The notes: generated from the letters alone by a model not told the origin. Positions 26,254 through 34,929 are shown, counted from the stretch's first letter. The stretch: DNA of 64,000 nucleotides from Aeromonas media (GCF_000819985.1 NZ_CDBZ01000226.1:18782-82781); one strand, 5' to 3'. Translations and numbers: made by a program.

Positions 26254-28299
26254 ATGGACACGACACACCTCTATTCCAGCAGTTTTCCTGATCAGCATAA
26301 AGTTCAGGACATAGATGTGGTCAAACTCTACCATGAAGGGCAATTTGACAAACTTGATATTGTCACAGTCTGCAAAGACAGAGATGGTCAGGTTACTGCC
26401 TGCTTTGGACAAAATGTTTGGAATTGCATGCCATTTTCTCGAAAAAAAAATGCAAACAACCTTAATTTCAAAGAGTTCGACTCTACGCCAAAATTGCAAC
26501 GAGAGCTTAAACTTATCACCTATGGCTGGTTATTTAACAAAAGTCCTAAGAATATAAAGGCAGTGAAATTTTCGAGTGTATATGTTCGGCTTACGGCAAT
26601 TAAACGCGCTTACCAGTTTTTATTTAAAAGCAATAACAGCTCCCTAAGCGCACTATCTCATTCAAATATCTGGGTAGAGTTTGAGAACTATTTGATATCC
26701 CAAAAATTCTCCCAGAGTGCGCTCGAACAAACTTTTGTTGCAGTTAATGCTGCGACTGACTTTGCCTCGTGGCACAAGTTAGAATTGGGCTTAACTCCCA
26801 TTAAAGCCAATATAAAAGCGAAGTCCCTCAGTTCGAAGGAGGCGCAACAAACTCTCGTGATTCCAGAGCGTTTATGTGATGCCATCTATGGTAAAGCGAT
26901 TGAGTTAGTAGAGAGTGCTTACCCACACCGGAAACTAATTTCAGACACAGAAAAAGTCCTACAAGAAAACTATAATATAGCTAAGAGCAACTTGGATGTG
27001 AAGATTAAATCTGGCTCAATGTTTTCTTTTATTAACATGGATGGGAGCATCAACAGACATAAATACGCTTCTGCAATCATAGATAACAAACCTCAAGAGC
27101 AGAGAAAAATTCTATCCACTTTAGCCAAAAAACTCCCCAGCATTAAATTAATGCATGGAGAGCATTTCCAACGTTACTTATCAAATCTCATCACCGCAAG
27201 TTACATTATCTGTGGCGGCTTTAGTGGAATGCGAGACTCGGAACTGAATAAACTGGCTCCTGGCTGTTACTACAAAGATACGTTCGAGGGGCGGGATTAC
27301 CACATGCTGCAATCTCACAGCTTTAAGCTAGGTGAAAAGCGTGAAACATGGGTGACGGCTGCATCATCAAAAATTGCCATTGAACTGATGACCGTACTTA
27401 CGGAAAACTGGCGAAAAGACGTTAACTACCCGAATGAAAAATACGCCAATACACTATGGGTAAATCAATATAAACGCTCAAGACCTCCTGTACTTATCAA
27501 CAATTGGAGTGAGCGATTAAAGCGCTTTTGTCGGCAGTTTGATTTCTCTGTTACCGAAGCCGACTACCAAGAGTGCCTTATGTCTAATCCTCGATCATTG
27601 GTACGCGTGAAAGAGGATGTAGTACCAGGGCAACCTTGGCCTTTGACTCCACACCAATTTCGGCGCACGCTGGCATTTTATTGCATTAAAAACCGCTTTG
27701 GCACCTTGGTTGCGCTTAAGCAACAGTTTAAGCATCTATATTTGTCTATGACGGAGTGGTACACCAATGGCGGCAAACTAGCTAATCTGCACAATTTAAA
27801 AGTTGATGACAAGATGCGTAACTTGTTGGCAGATATTAATGCCGAATGCACAGCAAATAGAATTTTCAAGCAATGGCACTCGGATGAAACACTGTCAGGA
27901 ACTCATGGTAAGGCCATTATGAAGATGCGCGGTGATGTGCCAACCATTTATGGCTCTTGGGAGGTGATTTACAAAGCGGTTAAAGAGGGGAAACTAACCC
28001 TTCATGGCTCTATGCACAGCTATTGTAAGTCGGGATATGACTGCGATATGGATGGTGTGGTCACACCACAATTTTGCGTAGATTGTGGTTCTGGCAGTAG
28101 CATTATTGACGAGCAACAAGCCACATGGTGGCAGAAAAAACACAGCAGTTTAATCGCCTATATGGCGTCAGGTGACGATATTTCTGTGACCGAACGCAGC
28201 CATTACATCACTCAGATACGAGCAGCAGAAAATGTAATGTCAGACTTTGGCATGATATTTACCCTCTTTGAGCCGGGACTTAAGGTAACGACAGTATGA
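26254..28299 (+). CDS. Large tyrosine recombinase (IntB-like)
   Basis: 681 residues, large for the family. The catalytic residues are all present in the C-terminal half: Arg327 in GMRDSEL, His467 and Arg470 in TPHQFRRTL, His494 in FKHLYLSMTEW and Tyr503. After the catalytic domain about 170 residues follow, containing a CKSGYDC then CVDCGSG cysteine arrangement that may bind zinc. It sits four bases after the Tfp-like gene and overlaps the small downstream gene by ATGA. Together with IntA it would provide two different recombinases, one per end or per step. Confidence 0.85.
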   Translation: MDTTHLYSSSFPDQHKVQDIDVVKLYHEGQFDKLDIVTVCKDRDGQVTACFGQNVWNCMPFSRKKNANNLNFKEFDSTPKLQRELKLITYGWLFNKSPKNIKAVKFSSVYVRLTAIKRAYQFLFKSNNSSLSALSHSNIWVEFENYLISQKFSQSALEQTFVAVNAATDFASWHKLELGLTPIKANIKAKSLSSKEAQQTLVIPERLCDAIYGKAIELVESAYPHRKLISDTEKVLQENYNIAKSNLDVKIKSGSMFSFINMDGSINRHKYASAIIDNKPQEQRKILSTLAKKLPSIKLMHGEHFQRYLSNLITASYIICGGFSGMRDSELNKLAPGCYYKDTFEGRDYHMLQSHSFKLGEKRETWVTAASSKIAIELMTVLTENWRKDVNYPNEKYANTLWVNQYKRSRPPVLINNWSERLKRFCRQFDFSVTEADYQECLMSNPRSLVRVKEDVVPGQPWPLTPHQFRRTLAFYCIKNRFGTLVALKQQFKHLYLSMTEWYTNGGKLANLHNLKVDDKMRNLLADINAECTANRIFKQWHSDETLSGTHGKAIMKMRGDVPTIYGSWEVIYKAVKEGKLTLHGSMHSYCKSGYDCDMDGVVTPQFCVDCGSGSSIIDEQQATWWQKKHSSLIAYMASGDDISVTERSHYITQIRAAENVMSDFGMIFTLFEPGLKVTTV

Positions 28300-28754
28300 A
28301 CAAAAGCGAGAACACCTTAATGATCTTAGAGGCGGCGTTGGAACGCATCATACAAGGTCAGCCTAAACGTATCCCTAAGAGCCGCAAACTTAGCGTCAGA
28401 GCTGTAGAGGAGGAGGCTAACCTAGGCAATGGCAGCGGCTATTACTACCCTGAGTTTGTTGCCAAGGTAAAAGCCGCCAAAGCAAAAATCTCTACAGATA
28501 GAGGCAACCTGGTAGTGCCAGAGATTCAGGCCGTGCGAGCCAAGCTCAACGAGCAAAAGCGAATTAAAACGAACTACAAGGAGAAGTACGAGGCTGAAAA
28601 AAACAAGCTGGCATTGTTTGCTGCCGCTCAGCATCACCTTAACGATAAGTTAGTTCACGCTTTGACTAGAATTGATGAATTGGAGTATGAAAATTCAGAT
28701 TTAAAGAATAGGCTTGCTGAGCTAATGCGCAATAATATTGCGATTTTAAAATAA
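28296..28754 (+). CDS. Small coiled-coil accessory protein (Srap/TnpC-like)
   Basis: 152 residues. A basic N-terminal part (PKRIPKSRKLSVRAVEEEANLGNGSGYYY) suggests DNA contact. The C-terminal 70 residues are heptad-rich (KYEAEKNKLALF, then RIDELEYENSDLKNRLAELM), a coiled coil. Its ATG overlaps the intB stop. Position and size fit Srap of circularizing elements and TnpC of Tn554, which steer recombination; this role is inferred from context. It may bind the 30-bp-spaced repeats at the ends. Confidence 0.68.
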   Translation: MNKSENTLMILEAALERIIQGQPKRIPKSRKLSVRAVEEEANLGNGSGYYYPEFVAKVKAAKAKISTDRGNLVVPEIQAVRAKLNEQKRIKTNYKEKYEAEKNKLALFAAAQHHLNDKLVHALTRIDELEYENSDLKNRLAELMRNNIAILK

Positions 28755-28795
28755 ATATATAAATAAGAAAACCATCAACTTTCAAGGGATATTTT

Positions 28796-31141
28796 ATGCT
28801 AGAAAGAATTCAAATGATTAGAGACATTGGCAACTATAGCGGAGCTGCTACTGGACAGTTTAGATTTTCTAACATAAACGTGATTTATGGAGAGAATAGA
28901 AATGGAAAAAGCACATTTTGTGACATTTTTTATTCTCTCTCATTGAATGACCCTCAACTTATCCTCGACAGAAAATCTATCATCCCAAATAGAAACCCAG
29001 CTCAGATCCAACCGCTAGTTGAACTCAAGTTTGATGGTCAAAGACAAGCCGTAAGGTTTGCAAACTCAGTATGGGAAACTCAACCACCTGTAGATTCTAA
29101 ACTTTATATATTTGATCATGATTTCATCCATCGAAATGTGATGACAGGATCAACCTATAATCGTGAAAACTCCACAAATATGTCAGGGTTTATATTAGGT
29201 GAAAATGCCCAACTGTTCGAAGCACTAGAAGATCGAAATCAGCAGCTAAGATCTGACAGGAGTGCCCTAGCTGACTACGAGCGTGAGTTAAATAGACATG
29301 AGATAGGTAACTTCAATACATTTATAGCATTACCCACTCCGACTAAAACAATTCATGAGTTTGATGTAGACATTCAAAAAGCCAAAGAAGCACAGGAAGA
29401 TCTAGCAGCTAAAATTGCTACTATCAATCAAGTCGCACAATACCCCAATCTTGAAACCATCACCCCAAAGTTATCTATTAATGACAAGGCACAGCGCATA
29501 AATAACCTCCTTTCTTTATCGATGGAAAATGTCCACGAAGCATCAAAAGCGATCGTTACAGCCCATAAAGCACGTATTTTAAATAGTGATTCTTTTGATG
29601 GTTGGGCCGCAAATGGTTTAACTCACTTAGATAAAGATTGTCCTTTCTGTGGCCAAACTTTGGATGAAAATGCGCAACACCTAATTGAAAGCTATCGGAC
29701 TGCTTTTGACGAGGCATTCCAAAATTTTGTTGTAAGTACCAAAGCGAATATAACTCAGCTTCAAAATGAACGTCTTTTAGATTTTCCATTAGAATCCATA
29801 AATCAAAAGCATGAACGCAACTTAACTATACTAGCTAGCTACATGGACGCAGGTGTAAAAGAACAGCTAGAGGAAAATCAGTATGCTCCATTGTTGCATG
29901 AAAAACTTTTACTTGTTACGAAATCTCTAGATGAAGCAAATGCATTGTTGGCTGAGATAATTAGGTTTGTTCGGAGCTCACTAACTGAAAAATATGATAT
30001 TCCATATCGCGCTATGGAAATTATTGACTTTAGTGTACTCCAATCCAAATTGGTGGAACTAAATAGCTATATCTCAGAATATGAGGCAATTACGATAGCT
30101 GCTAATGAAATTCTGACGAAATTCAAAGAGACTCTAGATGCAACAGCCATTTTGGAAAGTAAACAAAATGAATCCCAAAAAGAAGCAATATTAACAATAG
30201 AGCGCAAGAGACGCCTTCTAGACGAAGAATGTGCAAAATATATTGCTCTCAAAACAAAAATTGAAGCAGATAAAGTGCAATATGACGCTGATAAAACAGC
30301 TTTAGAACAAGCACAAGAAGTGTTTTTAGATACATATTACACCGAAATAAATACTCTCTTTAGAGCCATTGGCTCCTCAGATTTCAATATTTCCCGCAGA
30401 GTGAACAGAGGTGGGGTTAGAATTGTTTATGACCTTGAAGTAACGTTCAAAGGTCAATTGATTAACAACGCCAAACTGCACTGTCTGTTCAGTGAGTCTG
30501 ATAGGAGAGCACTAGCTCTATGTATTTTTCTGGCAAAGATACACCAACTTTCGGATGAAGAAAAAGGCAAAGCAATTTTGATCATGGATGACCCTGTTAC
30601 TAGCTTTGATAATGAGCGTATATCCAACATCTTGCGTGTTCTTTTTGCACTTAAACCATCGATTAAGCAAATGATTATAACCACTCATTACAGAGGCATG
30701 GCATCGGCAATAATGAAAAAATTCAATGATGCGCAGGCGTTGAAAATAATTCAAACTGCACATGGTTCTACTTTTTGTCAGACCACAAAAGAAGAAATGA
30801 CAGCAACGGCTCACGATGAGCGGTACATGGAAATTATGGGTTTTGTAAATCGACTTACACAAGACAACAAAATTACAAAACTACGTCCTTTTATTGAAGA
30901 TGAGATGAGACAAAGATATAGATTGCCATTGGCAGCCTTAAACCTGACTGATAGCGATACGTTTAGCGATTGTATTAATGCCCTTCGAGATAACGGACAT
31001 ATTCAAGATCATGTAGCAACATCTCTTCATGATTTTAGAACAACCCTTAATGTGCCTGCGCATGAATTAGATTTGTGGACTCTTGATGACTCAAGATCTT
31101 ATGCAGAGGGAATGATGAATTTCATTTATCACGACTTGTAA
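28796..31141 (+). CDS. RloC/PrrC-like ABC ATPase, probable defence protein
   Basis: 781 residues. Walker A is GENRNGKST (32-40). Long coiled coils flank a Rad50-like hinge with CPFCGQ (Cys282/Cys285). The ABC signature is SESDRRALAL (566-575), Walker B is AILIMDDPVTSFD (593-605) and the switch His is 631. This is the AAA_13 (PF13166) layout shared by RloC and PrrC. Behind the ATPase lies RPFIE (Arg697-x3-Glu701) and, 55 residues on, His756 in NVPAHELD. That recalls the R-x3-E...H triad of PrrC-type anticodon nucleases but is not proof. It is the only cargo gene, A+T-rich, with AAGGGA before the start. Confidence 0.78.
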   Translation: MLERIQMIRDIGNYSGAATGQFRFSNINVIYGENRNGKSTFCDIFYSLSLNDPQLILDRKSIIPNRNPAQIQPLVELKFDGQRQAVRFANSVWETQPPVDSKLYIFDHDFIHRNVMTGSTYNRENSTNMSGFILGENAQLFEALEDRNQQLRSDRSALADYERELNRHEIGNFNTFIALPTPTKTIHEFDVDIQKAKEAQEDLAAKIATINQVAQYPNLETITPKLSINDKAQRINNLLSLSMENVHEASKAIVTAHKARILNSDSFDGWAANGLTHLDKDCPFCGQTLDENAQHLIESYRTAFDEAFQNFVVSTKANITQLQNERLLDFPLESINQKHERNLTILASYMDAGVKEQLEENQYAPLLHEKLLLVTKSLDEANALLAEIIRFVRSSLTEKYDIPYRAMEIIDFSVLQSKLVELNSYISEYEAITIAANEILTKFKETLDATAILESKQNESQKEAILTIERKRRLLDEECAKYIALKTKIEADKVQYDADKTALEQAQEVFLDTYYTEINTLFRAIGSSDFNISRRVNRGGVRIVYDLEVTFKGQLINNAKLHCLFSESDRRALALCIFLAKIHQLSDEEKGKAILIMDDPVTSFDNERISNILRVLFALKPSIKQMIITTHYRGMASAIMKKFNDAQALKIIQTAHGSTFCQTTKEEMTATAHDERYMEIMGFVNRLTQDNKITKLRPFIEDEMRQRYRLPLAALNLTDSDTFSDCINALRDNGHIQDHVATSLHDFRTTLNVPAHELDLWTLDDSRSYAEGMMNFIYHDL

Positions 31142-31153
31142 TCTCCTTCATAA

Positions 31154-31223
31154 TCTGGAAAAAATCCAATTTCTGAATGCTTTTTAGGAAAAATTTCAAT
31201 AATCTCTAATTTTTCTGGAAAAA
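31154..31223 (+). repeat. Direct repeats at the right end, 30-bp spacing
   Basis: TCTGGAAAAA starts at 31154 and 31214, and the variant TTAGGAAAAA at 31184, giving exact 30-bp spacing. Matching words occur at the left end (GTAGGAAAAG at 23108, TCTGGAAAAG at 23139). These are good candidates for arm-type binding sites of a recombinase or of the Srap-like protein. Confidence 0.6.
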
Positions 31224-31262
31224 GCTTACATGCCTTACAATTAATGGGTTTGCAGAAAACCT

Positions 31263-31283
31263 CCAGACTATATGTGTGTAGGT
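31263..31283 (-). repeat. Right terminal inverted repeat of the element
   Basis: The complement of this stretch reads ACCTACACACATATAG then TCTGG, the partner of the left repeat at 23120-23143. It directly abuts the right core AGTTTGT. Confidence 0.65.
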
Positions 31284-31303
31284 AGTTTGTCACGATGCGC
31301 TAA
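31284..31303 (+). other. Right core (attR) with stranded original 3' end of gor
   Basis: After AGTTTGT the sequence continues in gor frame: TTT GTC ACG ATG CGC TAA, that is F-V-T-M-R-stop. It is the native end of gor cut off by integration. This shows directly that the element entered within the coding region and replaced the last codons. Confidence 0.8.
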
Positions 31304-31307
31304 GCAC

Positions 31308-31345
31308 GTCGAAGCCGGCCTGATCACCATCAGGCCGGCTTCGAC
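31308..31345. terminator. Long hairpin, original gor 3' flank
   Basis: A perfect 17-bp stem (GTCGAAGCCGGCCTGAT and its complement) has a 4-base loop. There is no T run on either side. It probably ended or stabilised the gor transcript before the element came in between. Confidence 0.6.
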
Positions 31346-31575
31346 AACTGAATTCTCCTTTACACCCCTACTCCCGACTGCATGAAAGAGTAGGCCACCA
31401 CACGCCAACTACTTCCAGTAGCAGCGCTATCACCACACGGCGAGATTCGACCTCGGTCTGCGCATCAGTACCGCCATCACACTGCGGCTCTTCAACTGTG
31501 GGCTGTCAGGTTGGATGGCATGACGAGCGGATCTCCTCGCATTGCATCCAAGTCCAATCTGGCGGATTGAGGTGT
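31346..31575. other. Spacer without recognisable gene
   Basis: Between the gor hairpin and the SDR gene I see no ORF of coding character, no tRNA-like fold and no repeats. Together with 31142-31345 (element end and hairpin) this is the longest gene-free stretch of the window. Confidence 0.6.
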
Positions 31576-32364
31576 TCAGGCTTGCGGCTGATATCGTTCG
31601 GCCGCATGGGCTTGGCGAAGATCCGACATCAGCCCTTGACGTGCATCATCCAGAGCGGTCCAGCGTTCGGCGACATGAAGCGGCGGAATCGTCACCAACT
31701 CGCGGCGATCGAACCCGACCAGTGCGGCATCCACCAGCTCACCCACTTCCATCACCTCGGGGAGAGTGTTGACATCCACACCTGCATGCGCCCAGATTTC
31801 GGTGCGGGTTGTGGCCGGCAACACGGCTTGCACGTAGACCCCTTTGGGTGACAGTTCATGAGCCAGCCCCTGCGACAAAAACAGCACGTAGGCTTTGGTC
31901 GCACCGTAGAGAGAGATGCCGAACTCGGGCGAAAAACCCACCACCGAACCAATGTTGACGATGCTCCCCGTGCCGGATTGCGCAAGGCGCGGTGCGATTG
32001 CTGCGGCGAGCCGCGTCAATGCGGTTATGTTCAGCGCGATCTGGGATTCGATGGCCTCGGGAGATTGCTCCAGAAAATGCCCAGATTGCGGCATGCCTGC
32101 ATTGTTAATGAGGATACCGATACGTGCGTCATGCCGCAGGCGAGTTTCCAGTGCCGGCAGCTCTGCCGAATTGGTCAGGTCAGCATGCAGCACCTCAACG
32201 GCAATCTGGTGTTGCTCACGCAGGCGCATGGCCAGCGCATCCAGCCGCGACTTGTTGCGCGCAACAAGAACAAGATCGTGGCCACGGCGAGCAAAACGTT
32301 CGGCATAGGTGGCACCGATACCGCTGGAGGCGCCGGTGATAAAGACAGTCGGAAGTGTGGTCAT
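31576..32364 (-). CDS. Short-chain dehydrogenase/reductase
   Basis: 262 residues. The Rossmann motif TGASSGIG lies near residues 10-17, then NNAG, the catalytic Ser in GSVVGFS and the YGATK form of Y-x3-K. NAD(P)-dependent oxidoreductase of unknown substrate. It is last of three minus-strand genes (hydrolase, MDR, SDR) divergent from hxlR, so it probably belongs to the HxlR regulon. AAGGAAA lies before the start. Confidence 0.88.
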   Translation of the reverse strand: MTTLPTVFITGASSGIGATYAERFARRGHDLVLVARNKSRLDALAMRLREQHQIAVEVLHADLTNSAELPALETRLRHDARIGILINNAGMPQSGHFLEQSPEAIESQIALNITALTRLAAAIAPRLAQSGTGSIVNIGSVVGFSPEFGISLYGATKAYVLFLSQGLAHELSPKGVYVQAVLPATTRTEIWAHAGVDVNTLPEVMEVGELVDAALVGFDRRELVTIPPLHVAERWTALDDARQGLMSDLRQAHAAERYQPQA

Positions 32365-32415
32365 GTTATTTCCTTGATATGAGTTGCGTGGGTGAACGAG
32401 CCAATGCAGCCGTGA

Positions 32416-33420
32416 TCACGGCTTGATGCTGACGACGACCTTGCCCCTGGCGTGGCCCTTGGCAAGGTACTCCAGCGCTTCTTTGGCCTGGTCGAACGGG
32501 AATACCTTGTCGATGACCGGCTTGATGCGTTGAGCGTCGAGCAGTTCGCCGATTTCGGTGAGTTGGTCACCATCGGGACGCACAAACAGGAACGAGTAGG
32601 CGACGTTCCGCTTGTTCGCCCGCGACCTGATTTTTCTGCTCATCAACCCGAACAGGAGGCGGAGCAATACGTTCAGCCCCCGGGCACGCGCGAAGGCAGC
32701 ATCCAGCGGGCCGGTGAGGGAGATAATCTTGCTGCCCGGCTTGAGGATATCGATGGCTTTTTCGATCGCATCTCCCCTGACCGTCCCCAGCACGGTGTCG
32801 TAGCCGTGCAGTTGGTGCTCGAATGCCTGTTGCTTGTAATCGACCACCTCATCGGCCCCCAGCTCGCGCACCAGCTCGATGTTACCGGTGCTGACGGTGG
32901 TGCCCACCTTGGCCCCCAGCAGCTTGGCAAGCTGGATAGCAAAGGTGCCGATGCCACCGGATCCGGCAGGGATAAACACCTTCTGGCCAGCCTGCAGATT
33001 GGCGCGCTCCTTCAGTGCTTGCCATGAGGTGAGCCCGACCATCGGGATCGAGGCGGCTTGCACGAAATCCAGATTGGCTGGTTTCAACGCCGCTGCGCGC
33101 TCAGGCACCACCGCAAATTCGGCCAGCGATCCGGTACCGAGATCGAAAATAGTGGCGAAAACGGCATCGCCCGGTTTGAAACGGGTCACCTGACTGCCAA
33201 CCTCGGTCACGACACCGGCCAGATCGCAGCCCAATGTGGCGGGAAGCTGAAAATGAAGCACAGGTTTGAACATTCCGGTCGGAATCATGTTGTCGATCGG
33301 GTTCAGGCCGGCGGCATAAACCTGAACCAGCAGTTCGTCCGCCTTCAGCACAGGACGGGGGATATCCGTGATCCCAATCTCCGGCGACTTGCCGTAGCGT
33401 TTGAATGTGAGTGCTTTCAT
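32416..33420 (-). CDS. MDR-family NADP-dependent oxidoreductase (quinone reductase-like)
   Basis: 334 residues. It has a GroES-like N-terminal domain (LKADELLVQVYAAGLNPID) and a nucleotide-binding domain with GSGGIGTFAIQLAKLLGA. The structural zinc cysteines are absent, which points to the zinc-free quinone-oxidoreductase branch. It lies 11 bases after the hydrolase gene and 51 before the SDR gene, one operon by spacing. The substrate is probably an electrophilic quinone or enone, in line with HxlR-type redox regulators. Confidence 0.88.
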   Translation of the reverse strand: MKALTFKRYGKSPEIGITDIPRPVLKADELLVQVYAAGLNPIDNMIPTGMFKPVLHFQLPATLGCDLAGVVTEVGSQVTRFKPGDAVFATIFDLGTGSLAEFAVVPERAAALKPANLDFVQAASIPMVGLTSWQALKERANLQAGQKVFIPAGSGGIGTFAIQLAKLLGAKVGTTVSTGNIELVRELGADEVVDYKQQAFEHQLHGYDTVLGTVRGDAIEKAIDILKPGSKIISLTGPLDAAFARARGLNVLLRLLFGLMSRKIRSRANKRNVAYSFLFVRPDGDQLTEIGELLDAQRIKPVIDKVFPFDQAKEALEYLAKGHARGKVVVSIKP

Positions 33421-33431
33421 GGTTCGGTCAT

Positions 33432-34295
33432 TTATCCTTGGCTGTGCATCGGGGTCAGGTCTGCGTCATCCGCGAGGAAGGCCAGCACCTCGGGTACAAA
33501 GGCCCGATAGTGCTGAAAGACGCCACCGTGCCCCGAGTCGGGGTAAATCGTCAGTCGGGCATTCGGCAACCGGCGAGCCATGTCTGCTGACAGTCGGCTA
33601 TCGACCATCAGGTCATGGTCACCATTGGCCACGAACACCGGTTGTGTGATGACCGAGAGATCATCCGGCACACTCAATCCAGCACTCCGGATCGCCTTGA
33701 GCTGGGCATATCTGGCCTGCAGGGAGATGGGCTGGTCACGGTCAGTCGTGCGCTCTTTCAGGCGAGAAAAGTACTCTTTTGCCGCGCGCTTGCCATCCGG
33801 TGTGCGGGGGAAAAATAGGAAGTGGCGCGGATCGTTCAGCGTCAATGCCGCTTTGAGGTAGGCGGTGGCGGCAATCTTGTTGATCTCGTCGATACCGCCA
33901 CCTCCCCGCGGCCCGGTTCCGGCAAGCACAATCCGGCGCACCAGATCCGGCGCCTGCAAAGCCACCATTTGCGCTACACCACCGCCTAACGAAAACCCGA
34001 GCAGATCGACCTGCGGCAATCCCATGGCGCGAATAAAGGCGATGGCATCACGTCCCATCTCCTCGATGGTATGCGGAACCACGCCACCCGAGGCGCCGAC
34101 TCCGCGATTATCGAAAGCGATAACCCGGCGCTTCGCGGCGATGCCGTCGATAACACCGGGATCCCAGTCATCGAGTACCGCCATCAGATGGTGCAAAAAG
34201 ATCACCGGCACACCGGTGTCGGGGCCCAGCGCCCGATAGGCAAAAGATGTTCCGTTCACATCAAGGGTGCGGGTCGGCACATCTTTCCAATGCAT
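33432..34295 (-). CDS. Alpha/beta-fold hydrolase
   Basis: About 287 residues. Oxyanion region VIFLHHLMAVLDDWD, FDNRGVGASG, nucleophile elbow GFSLGGG, acid in NGDHDLM and His in DSGHGGVFQH form a complete hydrolase triad of the haloperoxidase-like group. The start at 34295 gives the family N-terminus MHWKDVPTRTLDVNG. A longer start at 34382 has a GGAG upstream and would add 29 unrelated residues. It is the first gene of the trio divergent from hxlR. Confidence 0.82.
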   Translation of the reverse strand: MHWKDVPTRTLDVNGTSFAYRALGPDTGVPVIFLHHLMAVLDDWDPGVIDGIAAKRRVIAFDNRGVGASGGVVPHTIEEMGRDAIAFIRAMGLPQVDLLGFSLGGGVAQMVALQAPDLVRRIVLAGTGPRGGGGIDEINKIAATAYLKAALTLNDPRHFLFFPRTPDGKRAAKEYFSRLKERTTDRDQPISLQARYAQLKAIRSAGLSVPDDLSVITQPVFVANGDHDLMVDSRLSADMARRLPNARLTIYPDSGHGGVFQHYRAFVPEVLAFLADDADLTPMHSQG

Positions 34296-34427
34296 ATGCC
34301 CTGTCTGACGTAGTGTGGTCACCGGGCGGTGACCGGCAGATCTCCCAGTTATCGAGGCGATCCCCATCTTCTTTGTAACCATGTCCGAGATCTCCGTGTT
34401 GGGTGGATTGTTTGTGGTTGCAGTGTT

Positions 34428-34479
34428 ACTATCAAATTGATATCAACTTACTATCAATTCACAACCAAGTCACTATCAA
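34428..34479. promoter_or_regulatory. Operator array for the HxlR regulator
   Basis: ACTATCAA occurs at 34428, 34450 and 34472, exactly 22 bp apart (two helical turns), with a TTGATATCAA palindrome at 34436-34445. The array lies just upstream of hxlR in the divergent spacer and can serve both directions. Confidence 0.6.
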
Positions 34480-34485
34480 AACAGT

Positions 34486-34929
34486 ATGAACATGAAAAAA
34501 AGTTACGATACCCCATGCCCAATCGCGCGCAGCATGGCGATTGCTGGTGATGCATGGAGCATATTGATCCTGCGCGATGCCCATGCCGGTCTCACTCGCT
34601 TTGACCAATTTCGGAAAAGTCTGGGGATAGCACCCACGATGTTGACCCGCCGACTGGCGACGTTGACCGAAGAGGGCTTGCTGGAAAAAAGGCTTTATTC
34701 TGAACATCCACCCCGTGAGGAGTATCTGCTGACCGCCGCCGGTCGCGATTTTCTACCGATACTCTTCATGATTGGTGAGTGGGGTCGCCAATATCGGGGC
34801 GACGACAACATGATCCGTTTCTTCGATATGGAGGCCGGCACAGAAATCAAAGCCATCGTGGTCGATGAAGTGACCGGGGCAAAAATTGGGACCCGCCCGC
34901 TGCGCGTGGTGATGCCTGATGAAAACTGA
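34486..34929 (+). CDS. HxlR-family transcriptional regulator
   Basis: 147 residues. The N-terminus keeps the HxlR cysteine in YDTPCPIARSMAIAGDAWSILILRD (named here only by its position near residue 11), followed by a winged helix (RFDQFRKSLGIAPTMLTRRLATL) and the wing HPPREEYLLTAAG. HxlR proteins of this kind sense electrophiles or oxidants through that cysteine and control divergent detoxification genes. Start at ATG 34486; a second Met two codons on is possible. Confidence 0.9.
   Translation: MNMKKSYDTPCPIARSMAIAGDAWSILILRDAHAGLTRFDQFRKSLGIAPTMLTRRLATLTEEGLLEKRLYSEHPPREEYLLTAAGRDFLPILFMIGEWGRQYRGDDNMIRFFDMEAGTEIKAIVVDEVTGAKIGTRPLRVVMPDEN

Larger units (their letters stand above)
23084..31290 (+). 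mobile_element. Integrative element in gor with recombinase trio (SE/Tn554-like)
   Basis: The 7-base core AGTTTGT occurs at 23084-23090 and 31284-31290, 8,200 bp apart. It is the point where gor sequence changes to element sequence and back. Content: intA, tfp-like, intB, srap-like (all plus strand, overlapping or nearly so) and a large ABC-type ATPase. Base composition and codon use are clearly A+T-richer than the flanks. Ends carry an imperfect inverted repeat and 30-bp-spaced direct repeats. The gene order matches what I recall of strand-biased circularizing integrative elements; Tn554-type transposons have a similar three-protein set. No transfer or replication genes are seen. Confidence 0.85.

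Noticed and set aside
31346..31575. Remnant transposase or tRNA in the spacer before the SDR gene
   Set aside because: No cloverleaf, no terminal repeats and no recognisable protein fragment on either strand.
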